NCBI GenBank assembly: GCA_035235625.1
Contig: CP141149.1
Coordinates: forward strand, 13,829,893-13,893,892
Direction of reading: 5' to 3'
DNA from: Saururus chinensis
Lineage: Eukaryota; Streptophyta; Magnoliopsida; Piperales; Saururaceae
DNA length: 64,000 bases
Every line of letters starts with the position of its first letter. Within the stretch, counting starts at the first letter, position 1. Under the pieces are notes generated by a model that saw only the letters and a list, made by a program, of their open reading frames with translations, had not been told where the DNA came from and ran no database searches. Below, piece by piece: positions 1-28,814 of the stretch. A program made the position numbers and the translations under genes.

Positions 1-403
1 TTCTCAGGAGTAACAGGAGAAAGACCTGGTTGATTAACATGAATGAACAATTTACAGATAGCAGACATCCTGCGAAGTCGTCTAATCAGCATGACGCTTT
101 GTAGAAACGAGATAAGTACGGAGTATAATTTGTTCCCTCTCACTGCAGATCCCAATGTTTGAGCTTTACTCCCCCTCTAGAAGAACCCATATATCCTAGT
201 CTAAGGCTTACAACAAGATGAACAAGTAAGCAATAGAGCATCAAACTAGCCATCACTATCTCAATCAGCTAGTTCACAAGTTCGAACAGCATTTTGTACT
301 AAAAATTCCCAGAATTGGACAATAGAAGAAACTCTTAAAGCTGTTTCTGATACAACATTATCACAGAAGACCCAGAATGGAAATGTCAACACAGGAGTAT
401 CAC

Positions 404-533
404 CTTGGAAACATCCGGGTATGTCAGCACTGCCAAGCAAGAAAGATCGCATTTTTCCGATGAAAACTAATTATCAGAGACATACCCACCTTCGGGAAAC
501 AAGAGATTTATGGATTTGAAGTGTCACCGCCAT
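404..533 (-). CDS. Putative first coding exon(s) of a minus-strand gene leaving the window
   Basis: On the minus strand an ATG at 533-531 opens 14 codons (MAVTLQIHKSLVSR plus two bases) ending at 490 before a good donor, GTGGGT at 489. A pyrimidine-rich leader with a CTCTCTAGGGTTTCC-like stretch, typical of plant 5' UTRs, lies at about 545-590. A second short exon, 429-404 between an AG acceptor and a GTGATA donor, would continue in frame as SADIPGCFQ, but this join is a guess. The product is not recognised and no domain is visible. The gene would continue left of base 1. Because the exons are tiny, a non-coding 5' UTR exon or chance splice signals are real alternatives. Confidence 0.33.
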
Positions 534-831
534 TAGAGGACTCTCAAATTGCAACTTGAGGAAACCCTAGAGAGAAAGAGGAGCCAAGTTTTATGCTTTA
601 CATGAGTTCCAGTTTCAAGCTTCTGGATTGGTTAATCGCACACTAATGAGATTTTACACTGTCTAATTGGGAAGTTGTTAATAAAAAGTGATTAACACGG
701 AAATTGACTCGTCCTGGGACGGTGAGTCAAGCCCGAGTTCAGGGGTCAGTGGCTGGGCCGCGAAAGGGTACCAGCTAGATCCGGGCCTGGGCCATATTCA
801 TATAGCCCTTTTGTCCAGTGTGGGCCCCAGT

Positions 832-942
832 ACTACTTTCTCTGTTCTATATTAATCGTTACATTTAATTTTTTTAAAATAAATTAAAATTAATTTATTT
901 TAAAAAATTAAATGTCGCTATTAATTTAAAATATAGAGAATT
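832..942. mobile_element. Stowaway-like MITE, AT-rich hairpin copy 1
   Basis: Imperfect inverted-repeat element. The left arm carries ATATTAATCG then ACATTTAATTTTTTTAAAAT; the right arm mirrors it and ends ATATAGAGAA. Both arms share the 'ATTAATnGC' block with copies at 1929, 2268 and 7195. It has no coding capacity. Ends are approximate and no clean target duplication is visible. Confidence 0.6.
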
Positions 943-1928
943 TTGTTTGAATATTAATACCTGTGATTGCTTTTTATGTGGCTGTAAATCTAACTCATCA
1001 TGTGTGTTTAAACGAGGCCCTATATATCGACGGCTATACAGAATCCCCTGGGTTTCTCTGGTGTATAAAATCAATTTCCTTTTCACAAAAAAAATATACA
1101 AACAATCCATAAGAAAAGGTCCCATATAGTTAAGAACGTGAATTCAAGTATTATGCATCTTATATTAAAAACACTTAATTGTATCAAATTAAACTTGGGC
1201 TGGTTGAAATGAGCTCGGCTTTATAGTTTGTAGCTTGATCTCTTACCAATTATCATCTTCTAATGTGCTTTAATATAGAAAAAAAATTATTGTAATGTGT
1301 AACAGCATATTCTATCTCGATCTTCGTTTATCATTTAGATTTTTTTTGGGTGATTTATCCATTAAACGATGAGATGTACATCCAATAAAGTATTCATAGA
1401 GGCTTATGTAGGCTGCAGCATGAGTCATTCTGGAATTATCCTTTACAGATTTAAGTGAGTCAATTTCTAGAAGGACAAAAAAGGGTCAGCAAGTTTTTTG
1501 AGAATTCAATACTTATGTTGAATGTTGTTTTGGGATCTTGACGAATTTGTCAATGAGAAAAACAACCAAGGCTGGTTAGTGATCACAATCCAAATTTCCT
1601 TCTCAATAATAAGTTGGGCTTTGCAGCTTCTCTATTAACTCAATAATTAACTTCTGCTATAACTGACCTGACTACTCAAATTTGAAGCGTACAATTGCAG
1701 ATTGTATTTCTTAAAGAGACCAACTAGTCTGGAGGGAAACGCCATTGAAAGGGAAGGCGTGTGACAGTCACCACACAGGAATCAGGATTGGGTCACCCCG
1801 CAGCAGACAACTCAACTCCAGCCTCCTCCTATCCCATCACCGCGAACAATGCCGGTGACACCCTCATGTGCAAAAGCTTATTAGATGATTAGATATTTAA
1901 GTTTGTCAGATTAATAAATAATACAATT

Positions 1929-2020
1929 GTACCCCCTTCATTCCAAATTAATAGCTATTTTAAATTTATTTAAATTATTTTAAAAAACCAAATTGAGATA
2001 TTAATGTGGAACAGGACTAT
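1929..2020. mobile_element. Stowaway-like MITE copy 2
   Basis: Same family as the copies at 832, 2268 and 7195: left end ACCCCCTTCATTCCAAATTA, the ATTAATAGCT block, an AT-rich core, then a mirrored block GAGATATTAATGTGGAACAG. The arms have diverged, so this is an old copy. Confidence 0.6.
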
Positions 2021-2267
2021 TAGTTAATTTGATAAATAACATAAAGTTGTTCAAACCTTAATGTTATACGAGGTTTAGGAAACAATTGCATGGTTTCAGA
2101 GCAATGTTCGCAAGCTCCTGCCCCTAGGAGGAAATATATTTATGGCAACATAAGTTGGAATCAGAAATAACTATTTACCTTTTTTTTTGTTAAAAACCAG
2201 AACAACTTTATTCATAAGCTCTAGGAAGGTTTTTAGGCCACAGAAGATAAATCTATTAAAAAAACAT

Positions 2268-2376
2268 ATTCCTTCCGTCCAAAATTAATAGCTCTATTTG
2301 TACTTTTAAAATAAATTAATTTAAGTTTATTTTAAAAAAACGAAATAGAGCTATTAATCTACCACAACAGGAGTGA
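2268..2376. mobile_element. Stowaway-like MITE copy 3
   Basis: Inverted-repeat element with left end ATTCCTTCCGTCCAAAATTA and the block ATTAATAGCTCTATTTG, mirrored on the right as AAATAGAGCTATTAATCTAC. The CTTCCGTCC-like terminus resembles the CTCCCTCCGTCC ends of plant Stowaway MITEs. It lies just downstream of the TRM5 stop codon and could fall in its 3' UTR. Confidence 0.68.
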
Positions 2377-2774
2377 TAGAAACATATTCCAAACTTGTAG
2401 CAATTGATTTCAGTCTGATTTGAAATAATTTTTATAACTTCACAGAGCCTTTTAGATTCTAAAACAAGCAGCCTTGGCCAATTGTTAAACTTGAACCTTA
2501 ATTATTTACCAATCCAAAAAATTATGGTCATCTTCATTCTTTAATGAAATGAGTTTTAGATTTGTAAAACCCGTCAAACGTACACCGCCAAACCCTATAT
2601 AACAAGACATCAAGTTTGTGAATACCAACAACATCTGAGCTAATTTCTATAAAAGCGATAAGCAAACTTGATTGGAACTTCTAATAAAGATACGAGGTGA
2701 CAAAACTGCAGTAACCGGAAACTCAGCTTTCACGACATTAACTCCCGAAAAATGCTTACAAAGTATCTCGTACA

Positions 2775-19228
<16,454 letters not shown>

Positions 19229-19256
<28 letters not shown>

Positions 19257-19345
19257 TCAAGGTAGCGGGCAACAGCAATGTCCACGAGCTCCGGTGGAAG
19301 AGGGAAAGGAGCAGACGAGAAAACCTAAAGGTCTAGAGAGATTAT
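19229..19345 (-). promoter_or_regulatory. TRM5: TRM5 first exon: 5' UTR and possible upstream start
   Basis: A pyrimidine-rich leader runs leftward from about 19345 to a clear donor GCCG|GTGAGT at 19228. An ATG at 19256, directly preceded by an in-frame TGA, reads MCYATSLTA and joins in frame through the acceptor TTTCACAG (18608/18607) to ANI-MDLG. The protein could therefore start here (550 aa) or at 18598 (538 aa). The short extension has no obvious strong transit-peptide character. Confidence 0.55.
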
Positions 19346-20530
19346 GGACTCCAAAGAGCCTGTGAGGCACTGTATTTGAATTAATAAGGTGGTAGTCGTT
19401 CTGTATTTTAGACTACTGAATTCCAAAACCCGAATTTCTAAATCCAATTCCACAAAGGTATTCAAGTAAAACAATTCCATATAAAAGGCTCAATTTGAAA
19501 AGGCCCTCTTTCTCATGCTCCAAAAAGATTGATATGCTTAAGATGAGGATACCAAACTAGAATTTAATAGAAAATGAACCATACACAATTTAATTTAGGA
19601 AGTGATCACTACCAAATGAGAAACTACCAACAAGCATTACACAATTTAATCAAATAAGTGATCAATACCATATGAGAAACTACTGATAAATAATAGAAGG
19701 AAGCAGCAATGCATATCAAACAAGGCAAAACAGACAATCAAGTAAACACATCAAAGACAAACATATGGGATGAGAGATTTCAGCAATGCAGAGCGGCGAA
19801 GGAGATGGGGGACGAGGGGGTGAAGAGCTTCTGGCCATGGAGGTTGGTGAAGGAGACGAGGTTGGAGGAGACCCCTAGAGGCCATGGAGGGGTGGCTGGC
19901 CAACAAAAAGCAAGCTCCTTTCTAACCTTCGCTTATTGGCCATGGAGGGGAGGGGGAAGACGGGTGGAGGAGGATGGGGGTGGAGCAGGCTGTGGGGTGG
20001 AGGGGGACGGGGGACGGGGGACGGGGTTAAAGCAGTCCGTCGGTAGAGGAGCTAGGATGGGGGGTTGAGGAGGATAGGGGTGATAGTGGTGCGGATGGGA
20101 GGAAAAGGCAGAAGGGGGTCAGGTGGTGGGGAATGGGTGGGCAGCTAGGGGTGGGCGGGATGAGGAAGAAAGGGGTAGAGGGGGCCTGGAGCGCTCGGGT
20201 GAACGGAAGAAAAGGGGGCAGAAAAGGATCAGATAGTAGGAGGATGGGGGTTGCAGAAGGCAGTGGGTGAGCAGGAAGACGAAAAACATGAGATGAAGAG
20301 AGTGAGAGAGATGGGAAGATGGAGGCAAAGGCATACCTGAGAAGAAGACGAGTTCACCACCGGAGCCGGAGGAGATGAAGCGGCCGTTGTGATGTCCCGA
20401 GGGCGGAATAGCTGAAGGGCTTGATGTTCGTTTATTTTCAATTCGCAACTGGATGGCAAGCTCGGCCCGCGGTCCGGGCCGCGGGGTGCGAGGGGAGAGC
20501 TCGGCACGGCCCTCTGCCTGCTCCTCCCCA
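19346..20530. other. Upstream of TRM5: AT-rich then strongly purine-skewed, GC-rich block
   Basis: 19346-19780 is AT-rich and could hold the TRM5 promoter, although no clear TATA box can be assigned. 19790-20340 is a plus-strand G/A-rich block (GGGGACGGGGGACGGGG-type runs), and 20450-20520 reaches high GC with GGCCCGCGGTCCGGGCCGCG. The open frames on both strands are low-complexity consequences of this skew. I recognise no gene; it could be a transposon fragment. Confidence 0.45.
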
Positions 20531-22560
20531 TTTTTAAAAAGTAAATAATATTTTTTTATGAAATTTAAAAAATAACTATTATAATTTTTATAATTTTGAA
20601 AGTAGGTATTAGAATTGTATCTTACATCTGAACTAGATTATAATATTCCGAATTTTCTTAAATTTTAAAACTTAACTACCTGGAAATTATTTGTTTATTA
20701 ATTTTTTTAGTTGAATAAATTCCTTAATATATAAAACTTATGGATAAGAATAATGTAGTTAGAAAGTAAATAAGAAAAACTTCGAAACACCACTAAAAAT
20801 GTTATAACCACTGTTCGAAGTTCAATATATTGTGTGGGGCTCATTTACCTGAATTAGATATACATTTGGGTCATTTAAGTCGTTTTACAATCCTGATTAT
20901 CTAGAATGATGGGAATTATTAAAATATAGCTCAAAGTAGTCCACCTTGGCCCAACTTATAAGGGGATTAGGGTTCCTAATTCTCATGCTTATAAAAAGGC
21001 CGATAGGGCTTATTTTAGGAGTTTCTTTTTTGGAGGGGGCCCTTAGGGGAGAGAGAAGAAGCCTTCGGGGATATTTTCTGGCAAAGGTGATCGGCAACGG
21101 ATATAAGCGAGTGCGAAGACCGGAGTCTTGATGAGGTATGATCATTTATTACTACTAATTTTTAGATGTTTAAGGTAAATTAATGGCAATCTATGCTTGG
21201 TTGTAGATTTAGCCTTTTAATGATAATTTATTAAAACTTGAGGTTGAGCCATTGACCACTGCCGGTGGGTGGGCAAGTTGTCCTCCAAAGCACTGACTGG
21301 CAGAGGAAAGGACCAGCTACTTCTTCCCTATGCCTTCTTCGTACCCAGTTGCATGACTAGGCAGGGGAAGAAGGGGAGGGGCAGCTACCTGACCTGTAAT
21401 TGTCTAGACACCGGTGAATGGGCAGCCCTCCTCTCCTTTATGTCGATTAGCCCTCTTTCAATTTGCAAGAAGCTCTACCAAGCAAACACACAAAAAGAAA
21501 GAAAACAAATTACAGCGGCCATCAGAGGAGTGTGGCGTAGCCCTTGGCTAGAGGCAATACCAAGGTTCCAGGAATCGTCTGACGATGGTGATCTGGTCGA
21601 GCCGGACCCATCGCCCGACAAATCGCCACAGCACCTCATACATATTGCAGAAAAAAAGGGAAAAGCGACACTTTTGGCCCCCAGCCGGCCACCTGACGGC
21701 TGATGAGCCAGGGCCACCCAAATTGCCTCAAGGCAAGATTCGGTCGACCTTGGCCCTTGCCTCGACGCCAGAGGCCAACAAGGACTCCAACTGTTAGCGG
21801 GAAAACTACCCACTCTATAGGTCATCCATTTCTATTCTGGCCCAGGTTGGGTCACCCAAACCATTTGGCCAGGACCCGGTCAGGCTAAGCCTTGCCCAGA
21901 TCTAGGCCGGTTTAAAAAAAGACATTTATGAGCTGGGTTTGGTTCAGGTACTTTCACTAGTCAGAAAAATTTGTAAAAATTACCATTTGACCCAAATATT
22001 TTCATCAGTCTCCTAACCAAGTTTCAACTCGTGGAAAAATCTTAGTATATAAAATGACTAGTTTACCCTTTATAAGTGAATTGTAGTAATATTTAATGTC
22101 CCGATTTAGCTACTCTGGTTCAGTGACCTATGAGTGTATTTAAAAAAATAAAAAAATCACAGTGAGAGATGCATGTGTACCCTATATATAGACCAATTCC
22201 CATGGTGGGGGGGAATCACAGTAATTGGATAATTATCTATTTTGCCCCTAAGGTTAAGAGGGAAACGACCCTGTCAAATGACAAGAAAAATACCTCGGGT
22301 CCATAATGTCAAAGAGTACCTCTGATATTTGTTTTAGACCCATTAGAGTTCAAAAAACCATTAAACAAAATAATAGAATTACCCCTATTAGCGGACCAAC
22401 CTGAATTCGGATAAATAGAATCAATGGGCTAATTTGAGATTAAAACCTCTTGAGAGGTTAAGGACTTACCGAAGAATGGAGAGGACTGTGTCCCATGTAA
22501 AATAATTACCTTAATGCCCTTATGTGCATTATGACCCATTTTTATAAAAGTTTAATCAAC
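20531..22560 (+). repeat. Probable LTR-derived sequence with TATA box
   Basis: A plus-strand TATA-like TTATAAAAAGG lies near 20990, followed by a leader-like stretch, as in the S1 LTR (7550). The sequence flows into 22560-23600, which clearly belongs to the S family, so this is probably the 5' part of S2. Frames at 21269-21703 and 21475-21825 overlap on opposite strands and match nothing recognisable. The left boundary was not found. Confidence 0.45.
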
Positions 22561-25290
22561 TAACCCAAGGTGGGTTAGGGCACAAGAGCACAAATATTTC
22601 TAATGTCATTATTGAGTTCGGCTCTTGATATTACGATCTGCTTGGACTTATGTGGGCTTCTATTGTTTATGTTGTTTATTATTTTGATGTTTACTATTGA
22701 TGTTATGATAGTAATTTATCACTAACTTAAGATTGATGAAAGATTAATCAATGGGGGTTAGATAGCTTTGGATTGGGCGAGAATACCTAATTAAGATAAA
22801 GACTAAAATATTCTCAGAGGGGTTTGGGACTGATTCATGGAGTGAACAAGACCTTTGACCTATCGTTTTGCCTTAGTTATTGAACTAATGGTAGTTTTGA
22901 GTCTTAACCCTATTTAAAAAGAGACTGGTAGGGTTTGGGAATAGTCATTATGAATCCTTGCTTATTTGTCATGCACGAGTAGAATTCATTATAGTTTTCC
23001 TGGGTTTTAGCTCTATTGAGGAGCTATAGATTTGGCTGTATAGTTATACCTCCCTCTTGGAGGGAGCTCTACGTGAGTCGGGCTCACCACCGATCTATTG
23101 AGGATTCATTTAGAGAACACACATTTGGATAAGCTAACATCCTGCTTGGTTGGCTTCTCCTGCCACTTCTGTTCACTTGCAGTTGTGAGTCATGCCTTTT
23201 CACTCTGGTTAGGTCCAGGGGCTAGGTTAGGTTATGGCACTTCCTGGTAGATTCCAAGGTCGTAATATGGATGGTTCCTTTTTTAGGATAGTCCATAGTG
23301 GTTGTATTATTTTTCACCTAGGTTGACATTTGATGAGTTTGTCTGTCTTTGGGATTAGATAGGAATATTAATTATTGAATAATGGTTCAAGAAATAATTA
23401 ATAATATTGTTTGATATTTACTTATTTAATTAGAACAAGTGAAATGACTAAAGGACTTGCATAAAATGTTGGTTGGTTGAAAATACTTAAGCATTGCACG
23501 TGAGATGCTATACTTCTTGAGATACTATAGTTTTTAGGTAGAATTAAGTCTGGATCTGATCTTGTTGGAACTAACATTAGAGATATTGCCCTATGAGTAC
23601 TGTTGGGGGATTTTGGTAGTTCTCTATGCACAAGTCAAGAGAATGGATCGGATGATCCTTCCTTGCAAGAGGTAGAGAAGAACCTTTTTTTATGTGGGAC
23701 GACCTTCTCTTGATTAATCAAGACTACTCTTTACACTTTAGATGAGTAGTAGTGATTAATCAATTTTTAAAATCCTTCGATTAGTTGGCAAAATGGAAGA
23801 AACAACTGGAATTTTATTAAAATAAGAAAAGAGAATTGCCAGGAGAAGTGGCTACAACTTTTGAGTTTAAAAAGGAAAAGCAAAGAAGAAAACAAGGAAA
23901 ATTCTTCTTGAAGATGAGAGCTCCCCTTGCACAAGTTCTTCTTCCTTCTTGAGTGCTTCTGCTTATCTTCTAATTCCTCGATCTTCTTCAACTTTTTGAA
24001 GGTCAAAGCTTTTTAGGAACTTGGTGTGTGATGGACTTCTGGATTTCTATTTTGGAAGTTTTGTAGACTTGAAAGCCAAAAGCCCTTTCTTATGGAAATT
24101 AAGGGGTATTTATAGGATGGGAGTTGCACGGTTAAGCAAAATAGTGTGGTGAGTTGGAAAGGTAGTTTGTGAAAAGTGGAGAGTGGATTAGTGGGATATG
24201 GGAAATGGGTTAGTGGGAGTGTTGTTGAGAACCACTTGATTAGTGGAGGAAGTGGGAAATGTGAGAGAAGACCGGGCATTATACCGTTGACTTGGTCATC
24301 TCCACTTTCTTTTTTTATTATTTTCTTTATTATTTATTATATTTTTTTATTTCATCATCCTTTTTTTTACAATAGGGGATCACGAGCATAAAGGCTTTAA
24401 TTTAATCTTCTCATTCCTTATGTGGGGCCCACGAAATTTTCCACACAACCCTTTGTTTTTTTCTTTGAACTTTGAGTTCTTTTGGAATTTAACTTTTTTT
24501 TTGTATTTTCAATTATTTTGGTCTTTCATGGCAGAACAAGTTTTTTTTTTAGCAAAACAATAGCATAGGACCCACGAGTCTTACCTAACCTTTTTCATTT
24601 ATTTCTGTTTTATGACTATTTTATTGTGAGACTTATAAGGTCTTACATAGTCCTTTGCAAATTTTTATTACGTGGCCATGTGAGGCTTACAAAGCCTCCC
24701 TCAGCCGTTTAACTTTGAATGTAAAGAGGCCCCCATAATGTCCTCTCACAATAAATTTTTTTGTTGGAAGCCTTAGTCCATTCCTACATGTGTAGGATTA
24801 GATCTTGCCTCTTCACTTTTTTTTTGTTAAAAGCCTTAGTCTATTCCTACGTGTGTAGGATTAGATTTTGCTTCCTTACTTTTTTTTTCTTTGGACTTTG
24901 TCCACTTCATAGACTTTGTCTATTTAAAAATTTGGCCTCACTCAGAGCTAGTCAAGCTCCGAAATCTTGGCCTTTGGATTTTGATAAAAAAAAAATTTGA
25001 ACTTTATCCGAATTTGAGACTTTGTCCATTTTGAAAGTTTAGAGTTATCTGGAGTTAGTCAAGCTCCGAGATCTTTGCAATTGAATTTTGATTTGATTTT
25101 TTTTATGTCAACAAGTACGTAGGCAACTAACATCTTGGTGATGTTGGCCCTATCTAAAAACCTAAAATAATATATTTATTCCTTTAGAAACTTTCCTCCA
25201 AGGAGAGGAGATGTTTTGTTGTTCTTTGGTCTTGTTGTTTGCAGGTTCTTTAGATGAGGAATAGCTAGATCAGGAGTCGATGGCTGATTA
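22560..25290 (+). repeat. S-family LTR copy S2, split by an insertion
   Basis: 22740-23600 aligns with S1 (8930-9480) and inverted S3 (63000-63770), including GCATAAAATGTTGGTTGG and ATACTTAAGCATTGCA. The alignment stops at AGTAC (23600) and resumes at AGTACGTAGGCAACTAACAT (25114), the gap being a complete insertion. The right part continues to GTTTGCAGGTTCTTTAGATG (25240) and then gives way to the next LTR near 25290. Confidence 0.75.
23601..25113. mobile_element. 1.5-kb solo LTR in S2, TSD AGTAC
   Basis: Starts TGTTGGGGGATTTTGGTAG, ends TTTTATGTCAACA, with AGTAC at 23596-23600 and 25114-25118. The inverted S3 copy is continuous across this point (GATGAGTACGTAGGCAAC in its orientation), so the empty site is known. 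TG...CA ends and a 5-bp duplication indicate LTR-integrase insertion, and lack of coding sequence suggests a solo LTR. It contains two 62-bp tandem units at 24764-24888 (GCCTTAGTCYATTCCTACRT). Orientation is not certain. Confidence 0.8.
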
Positions 25291-26184
25291 AGGACTATAT
25301 TTGTAATTTTTCTGCTATTTTTATGATCATTTTCGGCGGGAAATAATGACACTTCAACATATTTGTATTTGTGTTTTTACTCTAGTATTTATACTAATAG
25401 AGTCGGGTGTGGGGCTTAGTCGCAAGCCATAGGCCTTGCCGTGCGCTTTCGGCGCAAATTTTGGAGGTAGACGCGTAAACAAGAGGTTAACGCATATTGG
25501 GGACATAAAAGGAAAAATAAAAAAAAGGTATAAAGTCGATCATGGCTCGCTCAAGTGAGTTTCAACTAGAAACTTCCAGTGTGTCCAGTAAGTTTTGAGA
25601 AAACCCACGTGAGTTTCTGGTTGCTTCATTGTCTCTCCTCCCTCATCGGATTCCACCGGCTCTTGCTAAGATCCACTTCGCCTTATACCATGAATCCATT
25701 GATACTGGCTATGACTGCCGCCATGTCCTACCGGTCTTTCCTTCGGTTTTTCTCACCTTACAAATTCGTTTTTGGGCCATAGGAGGGCGATTTTGCTATC
25801 GTTTGTGTAACGAACCATTTTTTGGTTATGCTTAACTGGGGGGTTAAGGGTAATTTAGTAATTTAAGATCAGTATTAGGGGGTTTCATTAGGTGAAATTC
25901 CCATATCCGGGTAGAGCTCGGAGTAACAAGTGTAACGAATCAAAGAACGTGTGAAACAGAGGTCGGGAGCGAAAGCTATAGCCTCGGGAAGCATGCCATA
26001 TGGGCAGGACCTACATAAAAAGTGCGAGATAACTTACCCATCTGTGGTCTTGTTTCGAAGGGCTCGTCAACACGAGTCAATCGGTAACAAGAACGTGTGA
26101 TTCCAACATCAAGGTTGGAAGTTATCGCATTTTGAGGTCATAATATTATTTGAATAAAATAATATCTTTTTGGATATGATCGAC

Positions 26185-26335
26185 GACGCAATGGATAAGA
26201 CTGATGATGAAGCGGATAGGATTGCTGACGAAGCAGATAGGATTGATGACGAAGCGGATAGGATTGATGATGCAAGCGGATAGGGTTGCTGACAAAGCAG
26301 ATAGGATTCCTAACGAAGTGGATAGGATTGACACG
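26185..26335 (+). repeat. 21-bp minisatellite inside an LTR
   Basis: About seven degenerate units of GAYGACGAAGCGGATAGGATT. They lie just upstream of the LTR TATA-like box at 26362, a position where tandem repeats commonly act as promoter elements in plant LTRs. Confidence 0.8.
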
Positions 26336-27079
26336 TGTTAGCCTCACATCTATCTGGTTTTTCTATAAATAGCATCCATGACATCCAGTTGAAGGGAGGG
26401 GAGACTCTCCCACATTTTCTAATTTCTCTCCAACGTTCAAAAACTTATGTTCTTCGTTTCTCACTCATTTTAAGTTCGATTCGAGTCGTTCTTGAGGCGT
26501 TTCTAGCTAATTTGAGGGTGATCTATGCAATGGCATGGTCCATCCCTCAAGTTAGCATCGCTAGAAGGGAAAACGGCCTGGAGCAAGAGGAGGCTCTACC
26601 CGCCACCCTCCTACCCCGAAGAGAGAGCAGCGGCCCGGAGAGAAAAGGAGACTCTGTCCTCCGTCACGGGATGCATCGTGGGTCATTGCCCGAAGTAGCG
26701 AAGGGTTCGCCCTTCACCGAAGGGCCACGCAGTGTGAGAAACGTCCCTGGGAAAGGGACGTTCTATCCGTCGCTTACGGGCACAGAAAATGAGAAGTCTA
26801 TGAGAAAGGGGACAGTTGGTCATTCGTCTTTTGGTGCAAAGCAAGGAATGTGCGGAGGTTAGAGGAGGCTCCGTTTGCTGTCTCCAGATCCGAAGGGGAG
26901 GACACCCATAAACGAGTACCTGGAATACCGCTACCTCGCGAGACATTAGGGGAGTAAGCGTTTCTGACCTCCTATTTTAATTATAGAATGCATGTGCTAG
27001 ATAGGGTATATGCTATGCCTTGATATGCTATGATCCTTTATATTATGATATGCTATGCTTATTTGCCATGATGTGTGTC

Positions 27080-27275
27080 GTCTCGCTCTTGGTTAGAGAG
27101 AGACATGTGTGTGTGTTCGGTCTCGACAAAGTGATAGAGCGAGACATGTGATGCATGTGGTCTCGGCTCAGTGATGGAGCAAGACATGTGAATGGAATGG
27201 ATTTGCTCTGGGATAGAGTGAGGCATGTTGTGGTGGTCGTGTGGTGCTCGTCTCTATGATAGAGCGAGATATGTG
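27080..27275 (+). repeat. ~50-bp degenerate tandem repeat inside an LTR
   Basis: Four to five units built around GGTCTCG, GTGATAGAGCGAGACATGTG and variants. They lie downstream of the LTR promoter, in the transcribed part of the solo LTR 25806-27647. Confidence 0.7.
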
Positions 27276-28814
27276 TTGTCGGTGTTTTACGGGTTTTCGT
27301 ATAACCCCGATTAAATATTCGGGTATACGTATGTGTTTTTGTATGGTTTGATGTATGTAGTAGCCAGTAGGCAGAACTACATACGGATCCGATTGTATCA
27401 TAGTAACATCGCAGATGTTATCCGATACGTACGTAGGCAACCAACGACAAGGCAATGTTGGCCCAATCCAAATTAGTTATATAATTAGGTTTGTTCTAGC
27501 CTATGCGTAACGGAGCACTAAAGTTCCGAAGCATGTAGAGGAACAAAAAGACTCTCGCACTCAAAGTTTGCCTCTCTAAGTTCTGGATTTGGTTTTTATC
27601 ACATTCGGACCCCCGGCCTGGGTCTATTTTTGGGTCGGGGCGTTACAGTTTGCGGCCGCCCTCATCTAGACTTATCTTCGTTTGGCCACTAGGAACCCAT
27701 AGGCATTGGGTAGAGCTGCCGCCATGCTCTCCTTGCTCCTCCGTGAGTTACCGGTACTTTGTTTGGTTTTTCTTTTTCTTCTTCTCAATGTCTGGAACAT
27801 TTTTGAGATTCCGGTGTGTTTTCGGTCGTCGTCCGGCCACTAGACGGACTCCTTCCTGTCTACCTCGACCCGGTGTCGATTGAGGGTTGCCATCTCTTAC
27901 CCTGCTTTGCCCCGATTGTCATGCTCCATCCTTATGCCTCGATTTGGGCTAGTACAACCCTTCATGGCCGTTTTGCCATTATGACACCTCCGGTCATGGA
28001 TTGGCCTCCTGTTGGTCTTGGGGTTGGCCTTGTTTCACCGTGGCCTTTGCCCCACCACTGCTCAACCTTGATTCACTGTTCGCCCTTTTATGTGCGAGAT
28101 GCACAACCGCCCACACCATCGGTTTTGGGTGTGGGGGGTGATCAGCGATGTCATTGCCATTTCGGTCGGCCACCATCTCCTGGCCCTAGCTCAGTTGCCT
28201 TTTTTTGTGGGCCTTGGGCGGCCATCGTTTGACCCATCTCCCCTTAGAGTGGCCCTTTTTGGCCACGTGTGTAGGTGGCCACGCATAAGTTTCAAGGCTT
28301 AGGCGCCGCTTTTGTGCCGCCTGACCATCATATTGCTTCGTCACTATCTGAGTTGACATCATATTCCTCCTCCACCTCTGCTTCATCCTTGAGCTTCACC
28401 CCATGCCCTCCACCATTTTGTGGGCCCTTGTTGGCGCAAAATCGACGCTAGTGGGTGCTGTCCATGGCTGATTTTGACGTCTTGTGGCCGGCCAAGTACT
28501 TCTTAGCCCTTGGCCGACCTTCAGTGAGTACACCTCGAGTTCTTGTCGCACTTGCCATTTGTGTTGGCATGACCTTTCTCCCGGCCACCCTAGTGTGTTG
28601 TAGTATATTGTGGATTTTTCCACGTTGATATGTGTCACCCCGTTTGGCCGTGAGTACTTCTGGCGCTTCCTAATGCCTCGGGACATCAGCTCTCTCAACT
28701 TGGCAATGGTTTTGGCTGCCAACTCTGCTACCGACACCGCCACCATTATGTGCTCGCCATCAAACGTCATGTATTATGAGGTAGGGGAGCTTTGAACTCT
28801 TAATTTCGTCATAA

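Larger units (their letters stand above)
25806..27647 (+). mobile_element. Solo LTR in X1, TSD GTTTG
   Basis: 1,842 bp with 7-bp complementary ends (TGTAACG...CGTTACA), flanked by GTTTG at 25801-25805 and 27648-27652. X2 shows the uninterrupted target near 47030 (minus: GATGTCGTTTGTGGCC). It contains a TATA-like TTCTATAAATAGC at 26362, a 21-bp minisatellite at 26185-26335, a ~50-bp repeat at 27080-27275 and the CGTACGTAGGCAAC motif at 27430. The open frame at 26335-26862 follows the TATA box but resembles no known protein. Confidence 0.85.
25293..28800 (+). repeat. X-family LTR copy X1, interrupted at 25806
   Basis: 25370-25805 and 27648-28800 together align, inverted, with 45890-47480 of the X2 LTR: GAGTCGGGTGTGGG, GGAACCCATAGG, GGTCGTCGTCCGGCCAC, and the final GAGGTAGGGGAGCTTTGAAC. 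The start is worn (TGTAATTTTTCTGC against TGTAATGTCCCTGC in X2). The gap 25806-27647 is a solo LTR. Open frames in the GC-rich part (27816-28232, 28396-28770) are not shared as frames with X2 and are not genes. Homology ends near 28805, where gypsy pol sequence begins. Confidence 0.78.

Noticed and set aside
19709-20531. Glycine- or proline-rich genes upstream of TRM5
   Set aside because: Frames on both strands come from a purine-skewed GC-rich block. No conserved domain, splice pattern or repeat-protein signature is present.
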